From CAYVFM01 sp964546375 (GTDB taxonomy: Bacteria; Gemmatimonadota; Gemmatimonadetes; Palauibacterales; Palauibacteraceae), in NCBI GenBank assembly GCA_964546375.1, contig CAZJJO010000009.1, positions 1 to 39,261 of the forward strand: DNA of 39,261 nt, written 5' to 3'. The translations under genes were made by a program, and so were the position numbers. Below, in pieces: positions 20,812-27,656 of this stretch. Position 1 is the stretch's first letter, and every line of letters starts with the position of its first letter. Under the pieces are notes generated by a model that saw nothing but the letters and a program-made list of their open reading frames with translations, was not told the DNA's origin and did no database searches.

Positions 20812-22086
20812 TCATTCCCGGCCGGCGGGCGGGGCCACGCGGCATCCCCCCGGCAGCGTGTCGGGCCCGGCGGCCGGCCCGGCCGCCTCCTCCGGCTCCG
20901 GCCACAGCTCGACGTCCGGGGCCCGGGGGCCGGCGCAGACGATCTCCTCCCGGCCCGGCCCGGTGTCGGCCCCGGGGTCGAGCAACCAGACCGCCGTCGC
21001 CCGGGGCGCCCGGCGGCGCGCCGTCGCGCTCGCCAGCAGGAAGCGCCCCTCCTCCGGGCCCAGCACGAAGAGGGCGGTGGCCAGGGCGTCGGCGTCCACC
21101 GCCCGGTCGGCGATCACCGTCACCTGCATCACCCCGCGGGCGGGCCGGCCGGTGCGGGGGTCCATGACGTGGGCGTAGCGCTTCCCGCGGTGGACGAAGA
21201 ACTGCTCGCTGTCGCCGGACGTCGCCACCGAGCCCGAATCCACCGCCAGGACGCCGGCCAGCCGGTCGTCCCGGCGGGGATGGGCCACGCCCAGCCGCCA
21301 CCGGTCGTGGCGAGGGGGCGGCCGGCCGAAGGCGCTGACGTTTCCGCCCAGGTCGACCGTCCCTCCGACCGCGCCCGCCTCGCGCATCGCCTCCACCGCG
21401 CGGTCCAGCGCCCAGCCCTTGGCGATGCCGCCGAAGTCCAGCCGCATCCCGGCCCTCGGCAGACGGATCCGCGGGCCGGCCGGGTCGTACTCGACCTGCC
21501 GCCAGCCCACCAGCCGCGCCGCCGAGTCGGCCCGCCGCGGGGCCGGCATCCCGGGATCCTCGCCGTGGAAGCCCCACGCGTCGGCCAGCGGGCCGGCGGT
21601 GGGGTCGAAGGCGCCGCCGCTGGCGCGGGCCCAGGCCCGGGCCGCCTCCAGCACCCGGGCGGTGGAGGCCGAGACCTCCACCCAGCGGCCCGAGCCGGCG
21701 GCGTCGGCGATCCGCGACAGGTCCGAGTCGGACCGGTAGGTGCTCATCAGGCTGTCCACCCGGAAGACGCGGGCGCGGGCGGTCCGGAGGGCACGGCGCG
21801 CCGCGGCGCTGTCGGGGGCGGCCGCCGAGACGCGGAGCAGGGTCCCCATGACCGGCCAGCCCCGCTCGAGGCGCACCAGCCGGTCGGCGTCGGCCCCGGC
21901 CGCGGACGACGTCCCCGACCCGGCCGCCGCCCGGTCGGCCACGCCGGCGGGATGACACAGGGCCAGGGCCGCCAGCACGGCCACGGCGGCGGCCCGCGCG
22001 GCCGGCCGCCCGCCGCCGGGCGGAGCGACCCTCTCCGGCCCCGACGCCCCGGGACCCGACCGTCCCGGGCCCGCCGCCCCCGTCAC
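20812..22086 (-). CDS. apbE: FAD:protein FMN transferase ApbE
   Basis: ApbE moves FMN from FAD onto a Ser/Thr of target proteins. The protein has an N-terminal hydrophobic export segment after a Pro/Gly-rich start, so it should work in the periplasm. The catalytic domain shows WPVMGTLLRV, AFDPTAGPL, LDFGGIAKGWALDRA (the flavin-binding GGIAKG motif), VDLGGNVSAFG, HVMDPRTGRPA with metal-binding residues, and DADALATALFVLG. Length 424 is longer than most because of low-complexity ends. The GTG start overlaps the cytochrome b stop (GTGA). Two genes upstream in the same operon lies an FMN-binding protein with a matching acceptor motif, its likely substrate. Confidence 0.93.
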   Translation of the reverse strand: MTGAAGPGRSGPGASGPERVAPPGGGRPAARAAAVAVLAALALCHPAGVADRAAAGSGTSSAAGADADRLVRLERGWPVMGTLLRVSAAAPDSAAARRALRTARARVFRVDSLMSTYRSDSDLSRIADAAGSGRWVEVSASTARVLEAARAWARASGGAFDPTAGPLADAWGFHGEDPGMPAPRRADSAARLVGWRQVEYDPAGPRIRLPRAGMRLDFGGIAKGWALDRAVEAMREAGAVGGTVDLGGNVSAFGRPPPRHDRWRLGVAHPRRDDRLAGVLAVDSGSVATSGDSEQFFVHRGKRYAHVMDPRTGRPARGVMQVTVIADRAVDADALATALFVLGPEEGRFLLASATARRRAPRATAVWLLDPGADTGPGREEIVCAGPRAPDVELWPEPEEAAGPAAGPDTLPGGCRVAPPAGRE

Positions 22087-22610
22087 GGCCCGGGCGGCCC
22101 CGTCCCGGCCCCTCCCCCGCGCCGATCCCCGCCCCCGTCCCGCCGGTCAGGGGCCGAGGCGCGGGTACCGGCGCGCTTCACCGCGTCGCCGTTCCTGCGC
22201 CGGATGATCCAGGTGTGCACCGCCAGCCCCACCCCGTAGAGGCCTCCGAAGACGATGTGGGAGATGGCCATGGCCCGGATCCATCCCTCCCCCGTCAGGA
22301 CCTGGATCAGGTACCCGGTGATCACCATCGGGACGACGGCCAGGGCCGTCAGGAGCGCGCTGCGCCGGCTCACCTGCACCCCGGCCACGTAGTGCTCCCA
22401 GACGTGACGGACGGCGATGGTGCCGAGCGCGAAGAGGAGGAGCGGCGAGACCAGCACGTGGGCCTTCAGGAACCAGGGCTGGGCCGGGTGGTTCACCACC
22501 GCGTAGGGGTCCGGCGAGGAGAGCAGGTACTTGGTGACGAAGTAGCCGACCCCCGTGAGCACCGTCAGGGCCGAGGTGCTCCAGACCGACCACTTCTCGA
22601 ACCGGCTCAT
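22083..22610 (-). CDS. Four-helix membrane cytochrome b-like protein
   Basis: A 175-residue integral membrane protein with four helices (about 12-30, 48-70, 85-106, 113-135), of the DUF4405 / b561-like type. Histidines sit where two b hemes could be held: H51 and H69 in helix 2, H118 and H132 in helix 4, with H41 and H73 nearby. It would carry electrons from the quinone pool across the inner membrane to the periplasmic flavoprotein encoded just upstream. The last 35 residues are a Gly/Arg/Asp-rich cytoplasmic tail. Start ATG overlaps the upstream stop, and its stop overlaps apbE. Heme ligation is inferred from spacing, not shown. Confidence 0.78.
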   Translation of the reverse strand: MSRFEKWSVWSTSALTVLTGVGYFVTKYLLSSPDPYAVVNHPAQPWFLKAHVLVSPLLLFALGTIAVRHVWEHYVAGVQVSRRSALLTALAVVPMVITGYLIQVLTGEGWIRAMAISHIVFGGLYGVGLAVHTWIIRRRNGDAVKRAGTRASAPDRRDGGGDRRGGGAGTGPPGP

Positions 22611-23245
22611 CGGGCCCCCTCACCGTCGGCCCCGTCCGGGCCCGGGGCCTCCGACGACCCGGACCGTCCCAGGGGCTCGATGACCCGGTGCAGGGCCAGC
22701 GTGCGGCGGACCGCCCGGGTCACCGCCCGGGAGGTGAGCGTGGCGCCGGTGACGTTGACGATGTCCCGGCCGCGAGCCAGCGACGGCGACAGCTCCCGGC
22801 CCCGGAACGCCTCGAGCCACTCCTCCGGCGGGCGGTAGTCGGGGGGCTCGGCGAACTTGAGCACCTCCACCCGGTCGACGCGGCGGTCCGGCGTCACCAC
22901 GATCATCAGCACCTCGGGGAGGGTCCGGACCCGGTGGGCGTCGAAGTACGCCACGCCCAGCGCCGAGTCGCCCCGGGTGGCGACGTAGTGGGTGACCACC
23001 GACTGCTCGACCTCCGCCGACGAGCCGGCGAGATCTCGGGCCCGCGCGAGGTCCGCCGAGTCCAGGTACGCCGTCCGGCGCTCGACGGACGCCGCGTCCG
23101 GGAACGCCCGCTCCAGGGCCTCCTGCTGGCTGACGGCCCGCCCGTCCTGGGCCGCCCCGGCGGCCGGGGCGGCCCCCAGGAGGGCCGCCGCCAGGGCCGC
23201 CGTCAGCAGGAGGCGTGGGCGGTCGCAGGAGAGAGGGACGGTCAG
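22607..23245 (-). CDS. Periplasmic FMN-binding domain protein (probable CTG start)
   Basis: An RnfG/NosR-type FMN_bind domain protein. The flavinylation motif TGATLT (166-171) matches the [S/T]GATxT consensus, with T171 as the likely ApbE acceptor. Before the domain lies a fine signal peptide (RPRLLLTAALAAALLG, then GAAQDG). No in-frame ATG, GTG or TTG occurs upstream of a GTG at 22999, and starting there would delete the signal peptide and about 80 residues. A CTG at 23245 overlaps the porin stop codon (CTGA) and gives 212 residues with a complete signal peptide, so I chose it. Translation would then be coupled to the porin gene. The stop overlaps the cytochrome b ATG. Confidence 0.8.
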   Translation of the reverse strand: MTVPLSCDRPRLLLTAALAAALLGAAPAAGAAQDGRAVSQQEALERAFPDAASVERRTAYLDSADLARARDLAGSSAEVEQSVVTHYVATRGDSALGVAYFDAHRVRTLPEVLMIVVTPDRRVDRVEVLKFAEPPDYRPPEEWLEAFRGRELSPSLARGRDIVNVTGATLTSRAVTRAVRRTLALHRVIEPLGRSGSSEAPGPDGADGEGAR

Positions 23246-24645
23246 AACAGCCAGCCCACGGCCACGTTGAACTGGTCCACGGCCGTGTCCGCCTCGTTGG
23301 AGTGGACCTGGTAGTCGGCCTTCAGGATGGCGCCCGGCACCGGCTTCCAGGCGGCGCCCAGCGAGACGATGGAGCGGTCGGTGGCCGGGTTCGCCGAGAA
23401 CCCCGCGGGCACCTCGTCCTGGGTGTTCAGCGACTCCAGCCGGACGTAGGGCAGGAGCTGGTGCTCGGTGTCGGCGCCGCGGAGCAGGTCGTAGCCCGCC
23501 TGCACGTATCCGCCCGACATGCTCTCGCCGATGGAGGCGGCGCCGGTGAGCCCGCGGGCCGCGTTGAGCTGGGCCACGTCCTCGACGTCGGCCGTGGCGT
23601 AGAGGGCCCGCAGGTCGAAGCCCTTCGCCTTGTACTGCCCGTGGCCCTCCCAGATCAGGGTGCGCCCGCCGATGGTCTCGCCGGAAGCGCCGCCCGGCGC
23701 CGGCCGGTTCTGGGCGGTCTCGCCCAGGAAGACCGAGCTGCCCAGGGTCAGCCCCGGCACGCCCTTCCAGTCCAGGCGGCCGACGCCGGCGATGTCCTCG
23801 GCCACGGCCTTGGCGCCCTTCTGCCGGCCGCCGCGGATCCCCGAGGCGCTGAAGCCGCTCGCCGGCGAGGACCCTCCGCCCACGGCGTCGAAGCTGTTGA
23901 TGGCGTAGGCCCGGTACTCGAAGTCACCGGCGCTGCCGAAGAAGCCGATCCCGTTGGCCCGCCAGGTGCTGGGGATGATCGCGCTCTCGGTGGCCGGGCG
24001 CTCGGTCCCCAGGAACGTGGGCGGCTCGTGGATCTCGTTCAGGAAGCCCATGGGCGGCAGCACCATGCCGGCCCGGAAGCCGAAGTCGTCGGAGAGCCGA
24101 TAGTCCAGGTAGGCGAACTCGATCGACACCGAGCCGACGCCGCTGCTGGTGGAGCCGTGCTCCACCTCGATCTCGGAGTTGAAGAGCAGCTTGTCGCTGA
24201 ACTTGTAGCCCACGTAGACGATGGCCCGGAGGGCGTCGAGCTGGTCGTTGGCCGCGGCCGCGGTGCCGTCCTCCCGCTCGGCGGCGAAGTTCTCGTAGAG
24301 GACCTCGCCGTAGCCGCCCACCGAGACGCCCTGCTCGGTCCGGTAGATCTTCGAGGCGGCCGGCGCCAGGCCGTACATGCTTGTATCGGCCCGGACCACC
24401 TCGGTGCCGAGCTGCATCTGCTCCATCTGCCGCGTCACCGCCTCGAGCTGCCGGCGGAGCTCCGCCAGCTCGGTCGTGTCGGCGGCCTCGATCCGCTCCC
24501 GGAGCTCCTCGACCCGCTCCTCGAGCCGCTCGATCCGCTCCTCGGTGTCCGTCTCCTGCTCCTGTGCCGTAGCCGGCGCCGCGGCCGCGAGCCCGAGGCC
24601 CAGCGCCAGCGCGGCGGACAGCGTCCATCGAACCATGATCCGCAT
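23242..24645 (-). CDS. Outer-membrane porin with N-terminal coiled coil
   Basis: A 467-residue exported protein. Signal peptide: MRIMVRWTLSAALALGLGLA to about residue 26. A strongly helical heptad region follows (about 30-75, ERIERLEERVEELRERI). The rest is a beta-barrel of alternating strands rich in aromatic, Gly and Asp residues and ends in Phe (VAVGWLF), as expected for BamA-dependent insertion. It resembles OprP/OprO- or DcaP-like porins, but substrate is unknown. The ATG at 24645 has AAAGGAGG about 12 bases upstream; a second ATG at 24636 is possible. It heads the porin-flavoprotein-cytochrome-apbE operon behind a Fur-like operator, which suggests a role in iron limitation. The stop overlaps the CTG start of the next gene. 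Confidence 0.88.
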   Translation of the reverse strand: MRIMVRWTLSAALALGLGLAAAAPATAQEQETDTEERIERLEERVEELRERIEAADTTELAELRRQLEAVTRQMEQMQLGTEVVRADTSMYGLAPAASKIYRTEQGVSVGGYGEVLYENFAAEREDGTAAAANDQLDALRAIVYVGYKFSDKLLFNSEIEVEHGSTSSGVGSVSIEFAYLDYRLSDDFGFRAGMVLPPMGFLNEIHEPPTFLGTERPATESAIIPSTWRANGIGFFGSAGDFEYRAYAINSFDAVGGGSSPASGFSASGIRGGRQKGAKAVAEDIAGVGRLDWKGVPGLTLGSSVFLGETAQNRPAPGGASGETIGGRTLIWEGHGQYKAKGFDLRALYATADVEDVAQLNAARGLTGAASIGESMSGGYVQAGYDLLRGADTEHQLLPYVRLESLNTQDEVPAGFSANPATDRSIVSLGAAWKPVPGAILKADYQVHSNEADTAVDQFNVAVGWLF

Positions 24646-24674
24646 CGTCGGGGGCGTCCTCCTTTCCGCCTCGG

Positions 24675-24711
24675 GACGCCGTCCGCTCCCGCCGGGGACC
24701 CGGACGGCGTC
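24675..24711 (-). promoter_or_regulatory. 11-bp leader hairpin in the porin mRNA
   Basis: GACGCCGTCCG (24701-24711 read on minus) pairs perfectly with CGGACGGCGTC (24675-24685) across a 15-base GC-rich loop. It would start near +11 of the transcript from P1 and end about 9 bases before the AAAGGAGG ribosome site. Stabiliser or translational control element; no known riboswitch family recognised. Confidence 0.6.
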
Positions 24712-24728
24712 ACCGATAACGATTCTCG

Positions 24729-24756
24729 ATTGTATGAGATTGAAACTCATTCTCAA
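24729..24756 (-). promoter_or_regulatory. Promoter P1 of the porin-flavoprotein operon
   Basis: TTGAGA (24751-24756), a 16-bp spacer and TACAAT (24729-24734) on the minus strand. The spacer is filled by the Fur-like dyads. The predicted start is near 24722, giving a leader of about 77 bases. Confidence 0.6.
24735..24755. promoter_or_regulatory. Overlapping Fur-like operator
   Basis: Two overlapping 7-1-7 dyads: TGAGATT-G-AAACTCA (24735-24749; arms agree at 6 of 7) and TGAAACT-C-ATTCTCA (24741-24755; arms agree at 5 of 7). Both resemble the Fur consensus TGATAAT-n-ATTATCA and stand out as AT-rich in this genome. Position inside the P1 spacer fits repression by iron-loaded Fur. A related family member (Zur, PerR) is possible. 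Confidence 0.65.
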
Positions 24757-24768
24757 TCAGTGCCCAGC

Positions 24769-24797
24769 AGGCTATTCCCCTTCCCCGCGGCTGTCAA
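24769..24797 (-). promoter_or_regulatory. Possible second promoter P2 of the porin operon
   Basis: A perfect TTGACA (24792-24797), a 17-bp spacer and TAGCCT (24769-24774). The predicted start near 24762 would place the Fur-like site immediately downstream as a roadblock. The -10 is weak. Confidence 0.4.
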
Positions 24798-24923
24798 CCC
24801 GTGGCGGCGCGCCGGCCTCCGACCCCGGGTTCGGCGCCCGGCACCGGTCCGCCACGGCGGTGTACGTGGCATCGGCGTTCGAGCGGGATCCTGCCACCAG
24901 CGAGGAAGATGGGAGCGCAGCCG

Positions 24924-25751
24924 ATGGTCCACCGCCCCTACCGGGACATCGCCCCGGAAACCCCGGCCCGGGAGATCTACGACGAGTGGCTGGCCGAGCT
25001 GGAGGAGCGGCTGGCCGACCCCGACGTGGACCGCAACGAGCTGTGTCGCGAGACGCTCCGGGGGCTCCACTACCCGCAGATCGACCCCGACGTGGACGAG
25101 AGCCGCCTGCCGGCGCCGACCCGCGCCGCCCTGGCCAACCTGGACCCCCGGAGCGTCACGCTGGAGCCCGAGTACTACGACGAGCTCGACGAGGAGCGCT
25201 ACTACCCCCGCAAGCCGGTCATCTGGCTGTGGCAGATGTTCGACCGCTCGCCGCTGGGCGGGAACGTCCACCTCGGCGTGAAGCTCCGGCGGATCCTGGC
25301 CCCCCACGTCTTCCGCAGCGTGGGCGAGAACTTCAAGTGCTTCCACTTCGTCGAGGTCTCCTTCGGCTACAACCTGGTCGTCGGCGACGACGTGGTGGTC
25401 CACCGGAACGTCCTGCTGGACGACCGGGGCGGGATCGAGATCGGCGACAACGTCTCGATCTCCGACTACGCCTCGGTCTTCAGCCACACGCACTCCATCG
25501 ACGACATCATGGACGTCCACAACGCGAAGACCGTCCTGGAGGACCACGTACGGGTCACCTACGGGGCCGTGGTGCTGGCGGGCGTGCACGTGGGCGAGCA
25601 GGGGATGGTGGGGGCCCGGGCCGTCGCCACCAAGGACGTCCGGCCCTATCACGTCAACGTCGGCGTCCCGGCCAAGTCGGTGGCGGTCAAGTCCATCGCC
25701 CCGGAGGAGCACCGGAGCGCCACGACGCTGGACCACCGCTCGGAGGCCTGA
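24924..25751 (+). CDS. Left-handed beta-helix (hexapeptide) acyltransferase
   Basis: A 275-residue cytosolic protein of the maltose O-acetyltransferase / NodL-like group. The N-terminal about 110 residues are charged and helical, with no clear domain. The C-terminal part shows hexapeptide turns: GYNLVVGDDVVVHRNVLLDDRGGIEIGDNVSISDYASVFSHTHS, then VRVTYGAVVLAGVHVGEQGMVGARAVATKDV and VNVGVPAKSV. A catalytic-type histidine is in SHTHSIDD. The acceptor (sugar, lipid or other) cannot be told. Two ATGs compete: 24909, with GAGGA too close, and 24924, with GGGAG eight bases upstream, which I chose. It is divergent from the porin operon across the Fur-like region, so iron control cannot be excluded. 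Confidence 0.85.
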   Translation: MVHRPYRDIAPETPAREIYDEWLAELEERLADPDVDRNELCRETLRGLHYPQIDPDVDESRLPAPTRAALANLDPRSVTLEPEYYDELDEERYYPRKPVIWLWQMFDRSPLGGNVHLGVKLRRILAPHVFRSVGENFKCFHFVEVSFGYNLVVGDDVVVHRNVLLDDRGGIEIGDNVSISDYASVFSHTHSIDDIMDVHNAKTVLEDHVRVTYGAVVLAGVHVGEQGMVGARAVATKDVRPYHVNVGVPAKSVAVKSIAPEEHRSATTLDHRSEA

Positions 25752-25752
25752 G

Positions 25753-25783
25753 GCCGGTCCCGACCCGGCCGGCCGGGACCGGC
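25753..25783. terminator. Hairpin between convergent genes
   Basis: A perfect 10-bp stem GCCGGTCCCG/CGGGACCGGC with an 11-base loop begins one base after the acyltransferase stop and 22 bp before the tyrA stop of the opposite strand. Usable in both directions; no T-tract. Confidence 0.55.
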
Positions 25784-25805
25784 GGGACGGACGGGCGCCG
25801 GGGGA

Positions 25806-27113
25806 TCACCGCTCGGCGTCGCCCTCGACCACCTCCGAGGCGAGGAGCCGCCTCCGGCTCTCGTGGATCTCCTCCAGCAGCGCGCGGAGCCGGTCGGCCC
25901 GGACCCGCCCCTCCTCGTCCTCCACCGACGACCACCGCTCCTCCAGCTCCCCCACCAGCCGGTCCAGGCGCCGGAGCAGGCCCCTGGCCTCCCGACGGAC
26001 GGCGGGCCAGTTCGTCGCCAGGATCCCCGCCATGACCGACGGGTCGCTCCCCGCCAGCCGCGTCAGGTCCTTGGCGCTGGGCCCCATCAGCTCGCGGATC
26101 GGGACCTCCTCGTCCCGCTCGCCCAGGTGCCGGGTCAGGGCGGCCGCCAGGAGGTAGGGCAGGTGGCTGGTGGCCGCGGTGGCGAGGTCGTGGTCGGCGG
26201 GCCGGGTCCAGAAGGGGCGGGCGCCCACGGCGTCCACCACCGCCTCGGCCACCTCCCGGGCGCGGCTCTCCGTCCGATCGGTCTCGATCAGCGCCCACCG
26301 CGCCCCGTAGAAGAGGTCCGGGCGGGCGGCCCCCATCCCGCTCTCCTCGGAGCCGGCCATCGGGTGGGCTCCGACCGCCTGGACCCCCTCGGGAAGACGG
26401 TCCATCGCGCGGATCACCTCGCTCTTGGTGCTGCCCACGTCCAGCACCACGGTGCCGCGCTCGAGCCGCCCGCCCCAGCGGTCGAGCCAGGCGAGCATGT
26501 CGTCCACCGGCACGGCCAGCAGGACCACGTCCGCCCAGCTCAGGGCCCGCTCCAGCGAGCCGACCCGCTCGGAGATGGCGCCGGCGCGCCACGCCTGCTC
26601 GACGGCCTCCTCGTCCACGTCGTGGCCCAGGACCTCCTCGAACAGGCCCCGCCGCCGGAGCGACAGGGCCGCCGAGCCCCCGATCAGGCCGAGGCCCACC
26701 ACCAGCAGCGAGCCGTAGCGCGGCGGCTCCAGCCCCGGCGCCGGCTCCAGCCGGTCCACGTCCCCCTCCTCGGCCAGGTCGGGCCGCATCGAGGCCGCCT
26801 CGCCCAGGTAGACGTGGCGGGGCGGGCCGGGGACGTCGGCGTGGATCAGGACCCGGATGACCCCGTCCAGGGCCCCGGGGACGGCCGTCTCCTGCGCCCC
26901 GAGCATGGCCGTGTCCGTCCACCCCATCTCGCGGGCCGCGTAGGCGGGGAAGTCGGCGTTGAGGTCCGGGGTCATGGTGAAGAAGACCGAGATCACCTGC
27001 TCCTCCGCCAGGTCGTTCCGGCTCCGGATCTCCCGAAGCAGCCGCTGGGTCTCGCGGAAGATCACGTCCCGGTCGTTGCGCTCGACGCGGATGGCGCCTC
27101 GGATCGCGATCAT
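25806..27113 (-). CDS. tyrA: AroH-type chorismate mutase fused to prephenate dehydrogenase
   Basis: A 435-residue bifunctional enzyme taking chorismate through prephenate toward tyrosine. Residues 1-115 are an AroH-class mutase like that of Bacillus subtilis: RGAIRVERND with R5, TPDLNADFPAYAARE with F55 and R61, E75 in AQET, R87 in VIRVLIHADVP and Y102 in RHVYLGEA. These match the known active-site R7, F57, R63, E78, R90 and Y108; the C75 position is Gly. From about 132 comes prephenate dehydrogenase: NAD fold VVGLGLIGGSAALSL, DVGSTKSEVIRAM, GAHPMAGSEESG, and TSHLPYLLAAAL with its conserved His. The helical C terminus is normal for TyrA. The usual enterobacterial fusion uses an AroQ mutase instead. 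ATG has AGGAG six bases upstream. A leader with terminator precedes it. Confidence 0.93.
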   Translation of the reverse strand: MIAIRGAIRVERNDRDVIFRETQRLLREIRSRNDLAEEQVISVFFTMTPDLNADFPAYAAREMGWTDTAMLGAQETAVPGALDGVIRVLIHADVPGPPRHVYLGEAASMRPDLAEEGDVDRLEPAPGLEPPRYGSLLVVGLGLIGGSAALSLRRRGLFEEVLGHDVDEEAVEQAWRAGAISERVGSLERALSWADVVLLAVPVDDMLAWLDRWGGRLERGTVVLDVGSTKSEVIRAMDRLPEGVQAVGAHPMAGSEESGMGAARPDLFYGARWALIETDRTESRAREVAEAVVDAVGARPFWTRPADHDLATAATSHLPYLLAAALTRHLGERDEEVPIRELMGPSAKDLTRLAGSDPSVMAGILATNWPAVRREARGLLRRLDRLVGELEERWSSVEDEEGRVRADRLRALLEEIHESRRRLLASEVVEGDAER

Positions 27114-27198
27114 GAGGCTCTCCTCTCGGGTGCTGGGCGCTCGGAGGACGGAGCGGCCGGACCCCTCCCGGCGCTCCCGGGGGCGAGGGGGCCATACG

Positions 27199-27224
27199 AA
27201 AAGCCCCCGGTCGGCTCGGGGGCT
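27199..27224 (-). terminator. Intrinsic terminator in the tyrA leader
   Basis: On the minus strand, AGCCCCCG (27217-27224) pairs perfectly with CGGGGGCT (27202-27209) over a 7-base loop, followed by TTTT. It lies between the leader ORF stop (27258) and the AroH-TyrA ATG (27113). A terminator within the gene's own leader is the mark of attenuation. Confidence 0.7.
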
Positions 27225-27257
27225 CGGGAAGGCGTCCGTGCTGTGCTCCGACGCGTC

Positions 27258-27347
27258 CTAGCCGCGCACGGCCTCCTCCCCGGCGCCCAGAGGGGCTCCG
27301 ACACAGGCGTGGCGACCGTACCGATAGACGCGCCCGTCTCGATGCAT
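27258..27347 (-). CDS. Candidate attenuator leader peptide
   Basis: A 29-codon ORF (starts MHRDGRVYRYGRHAC, ends EEAVRG) with Tyr codons at positions 8 (TAT) and 10 (TAC) around an Arg, ending 34 bases before the terminator stem. It has no Shine-Dalgarno. Its ATG lies nine bases after the -10 box of the promoter, so the RNA would start within a few bases of the ATG and be translated leaderless. Two Tyr codons are fewer than in classical leaders such as that of pheA, so the regulatory reading is a hypothesis. The ORF may be fortuitous. Confidence 0.4.
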   Translation of the reverse strand: MHRDGRVYRYGRHACVGAPLGAGEEAVRG

Positions 27348-27356
27348 GGGCACCGA

Positions 27357-27385
27357 CGAATACGGGTCCCGACGTGCCCTGTCAA
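27357..27385 (-). promoter_or_regulatory. Promoter of the aroH-tyrA gene
   Basis: A perfect TTGACA (27380-27385), exactly 17 bp of spacer and TATTCG (27357-27362) on the minus strand. The predicted start is about two bases before the leader ATG at 27347. The leader up to the structural gene would be about 235 bases. Confidence 0.55.
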
Positions 27386-27398
27386 CCACCGGGCGCGC

Positions 27399-27468
27399 GT
27401 CAGCCCGACGCGACGGGGGACGAGATCGGAGACAGGCCGAGGAGCGCGACGGGCCCCGACGGAGGCGT
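27399..27468. repeat. 70-bp direct repeat, copy A
   Basis: Matches copy B (27587-27656) at 62 of 70 positions without gaps, offset 188 bp; most differences are G/A. It begins GTCAGCCCGA and ends ACGGAGGCGT. It lies in the gap between the response-regulator stop and the aroH-tyrA promoter. Confidence 0.7.
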
Positions 27469-27530
27469 CAGCCCCCGATGAGCGAGCCGGGGCGCCGCAG
27501 GTCGAGGCCCCCGAGGAGCCGCGACCGAGG

Positions 27531-27547
27531 CGTACCGAGAACGTACG
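27531..27547. repeat. Small hairpin element, copy 1
   Basis: CGTAC-CGAGAAC-GTACG: 5-bp arms around a 7-base loop. The same unit with loop TGAGAAC recurs at 27654-27670, 123 bp on. Both are preceded by GAGG and followed by TCG, so the conserved block is wider than the stem. Confidence 0.55.
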
Positions 27548-27586
27548 TCGCAGGGAGCGGCGACGAGGGAAACGAAGAGATGCGGC

Positions 27587-27656
27587 GTCAGCCCGACACG
27601 ACGAGGGACGAGATCGGATGCAGGTCAAGAAGCGCGACGAGCCCCGACGGAGGCGT
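27587..27656. repeat. 70-bp direct repeat, copy B
   Basis: Second copy of the repeat at 27399-27468. Here the repeat runs directly into the second small hairpin, whereas in copy A a segment of about 60 bp intervenes before the first. That suggests duplication followed by insertion or deletion. No protein-like reading in any frame convinced me. Confidence 0.7.

Noticed and set aside
27114..27385. T-box riboswitch in the tyrA leader
   Set aside because: I saw neither the T-box antiterminator sequence (TGGNACCGCG type) nor a stem I specifier architecture; a peptide attenuator fits better.
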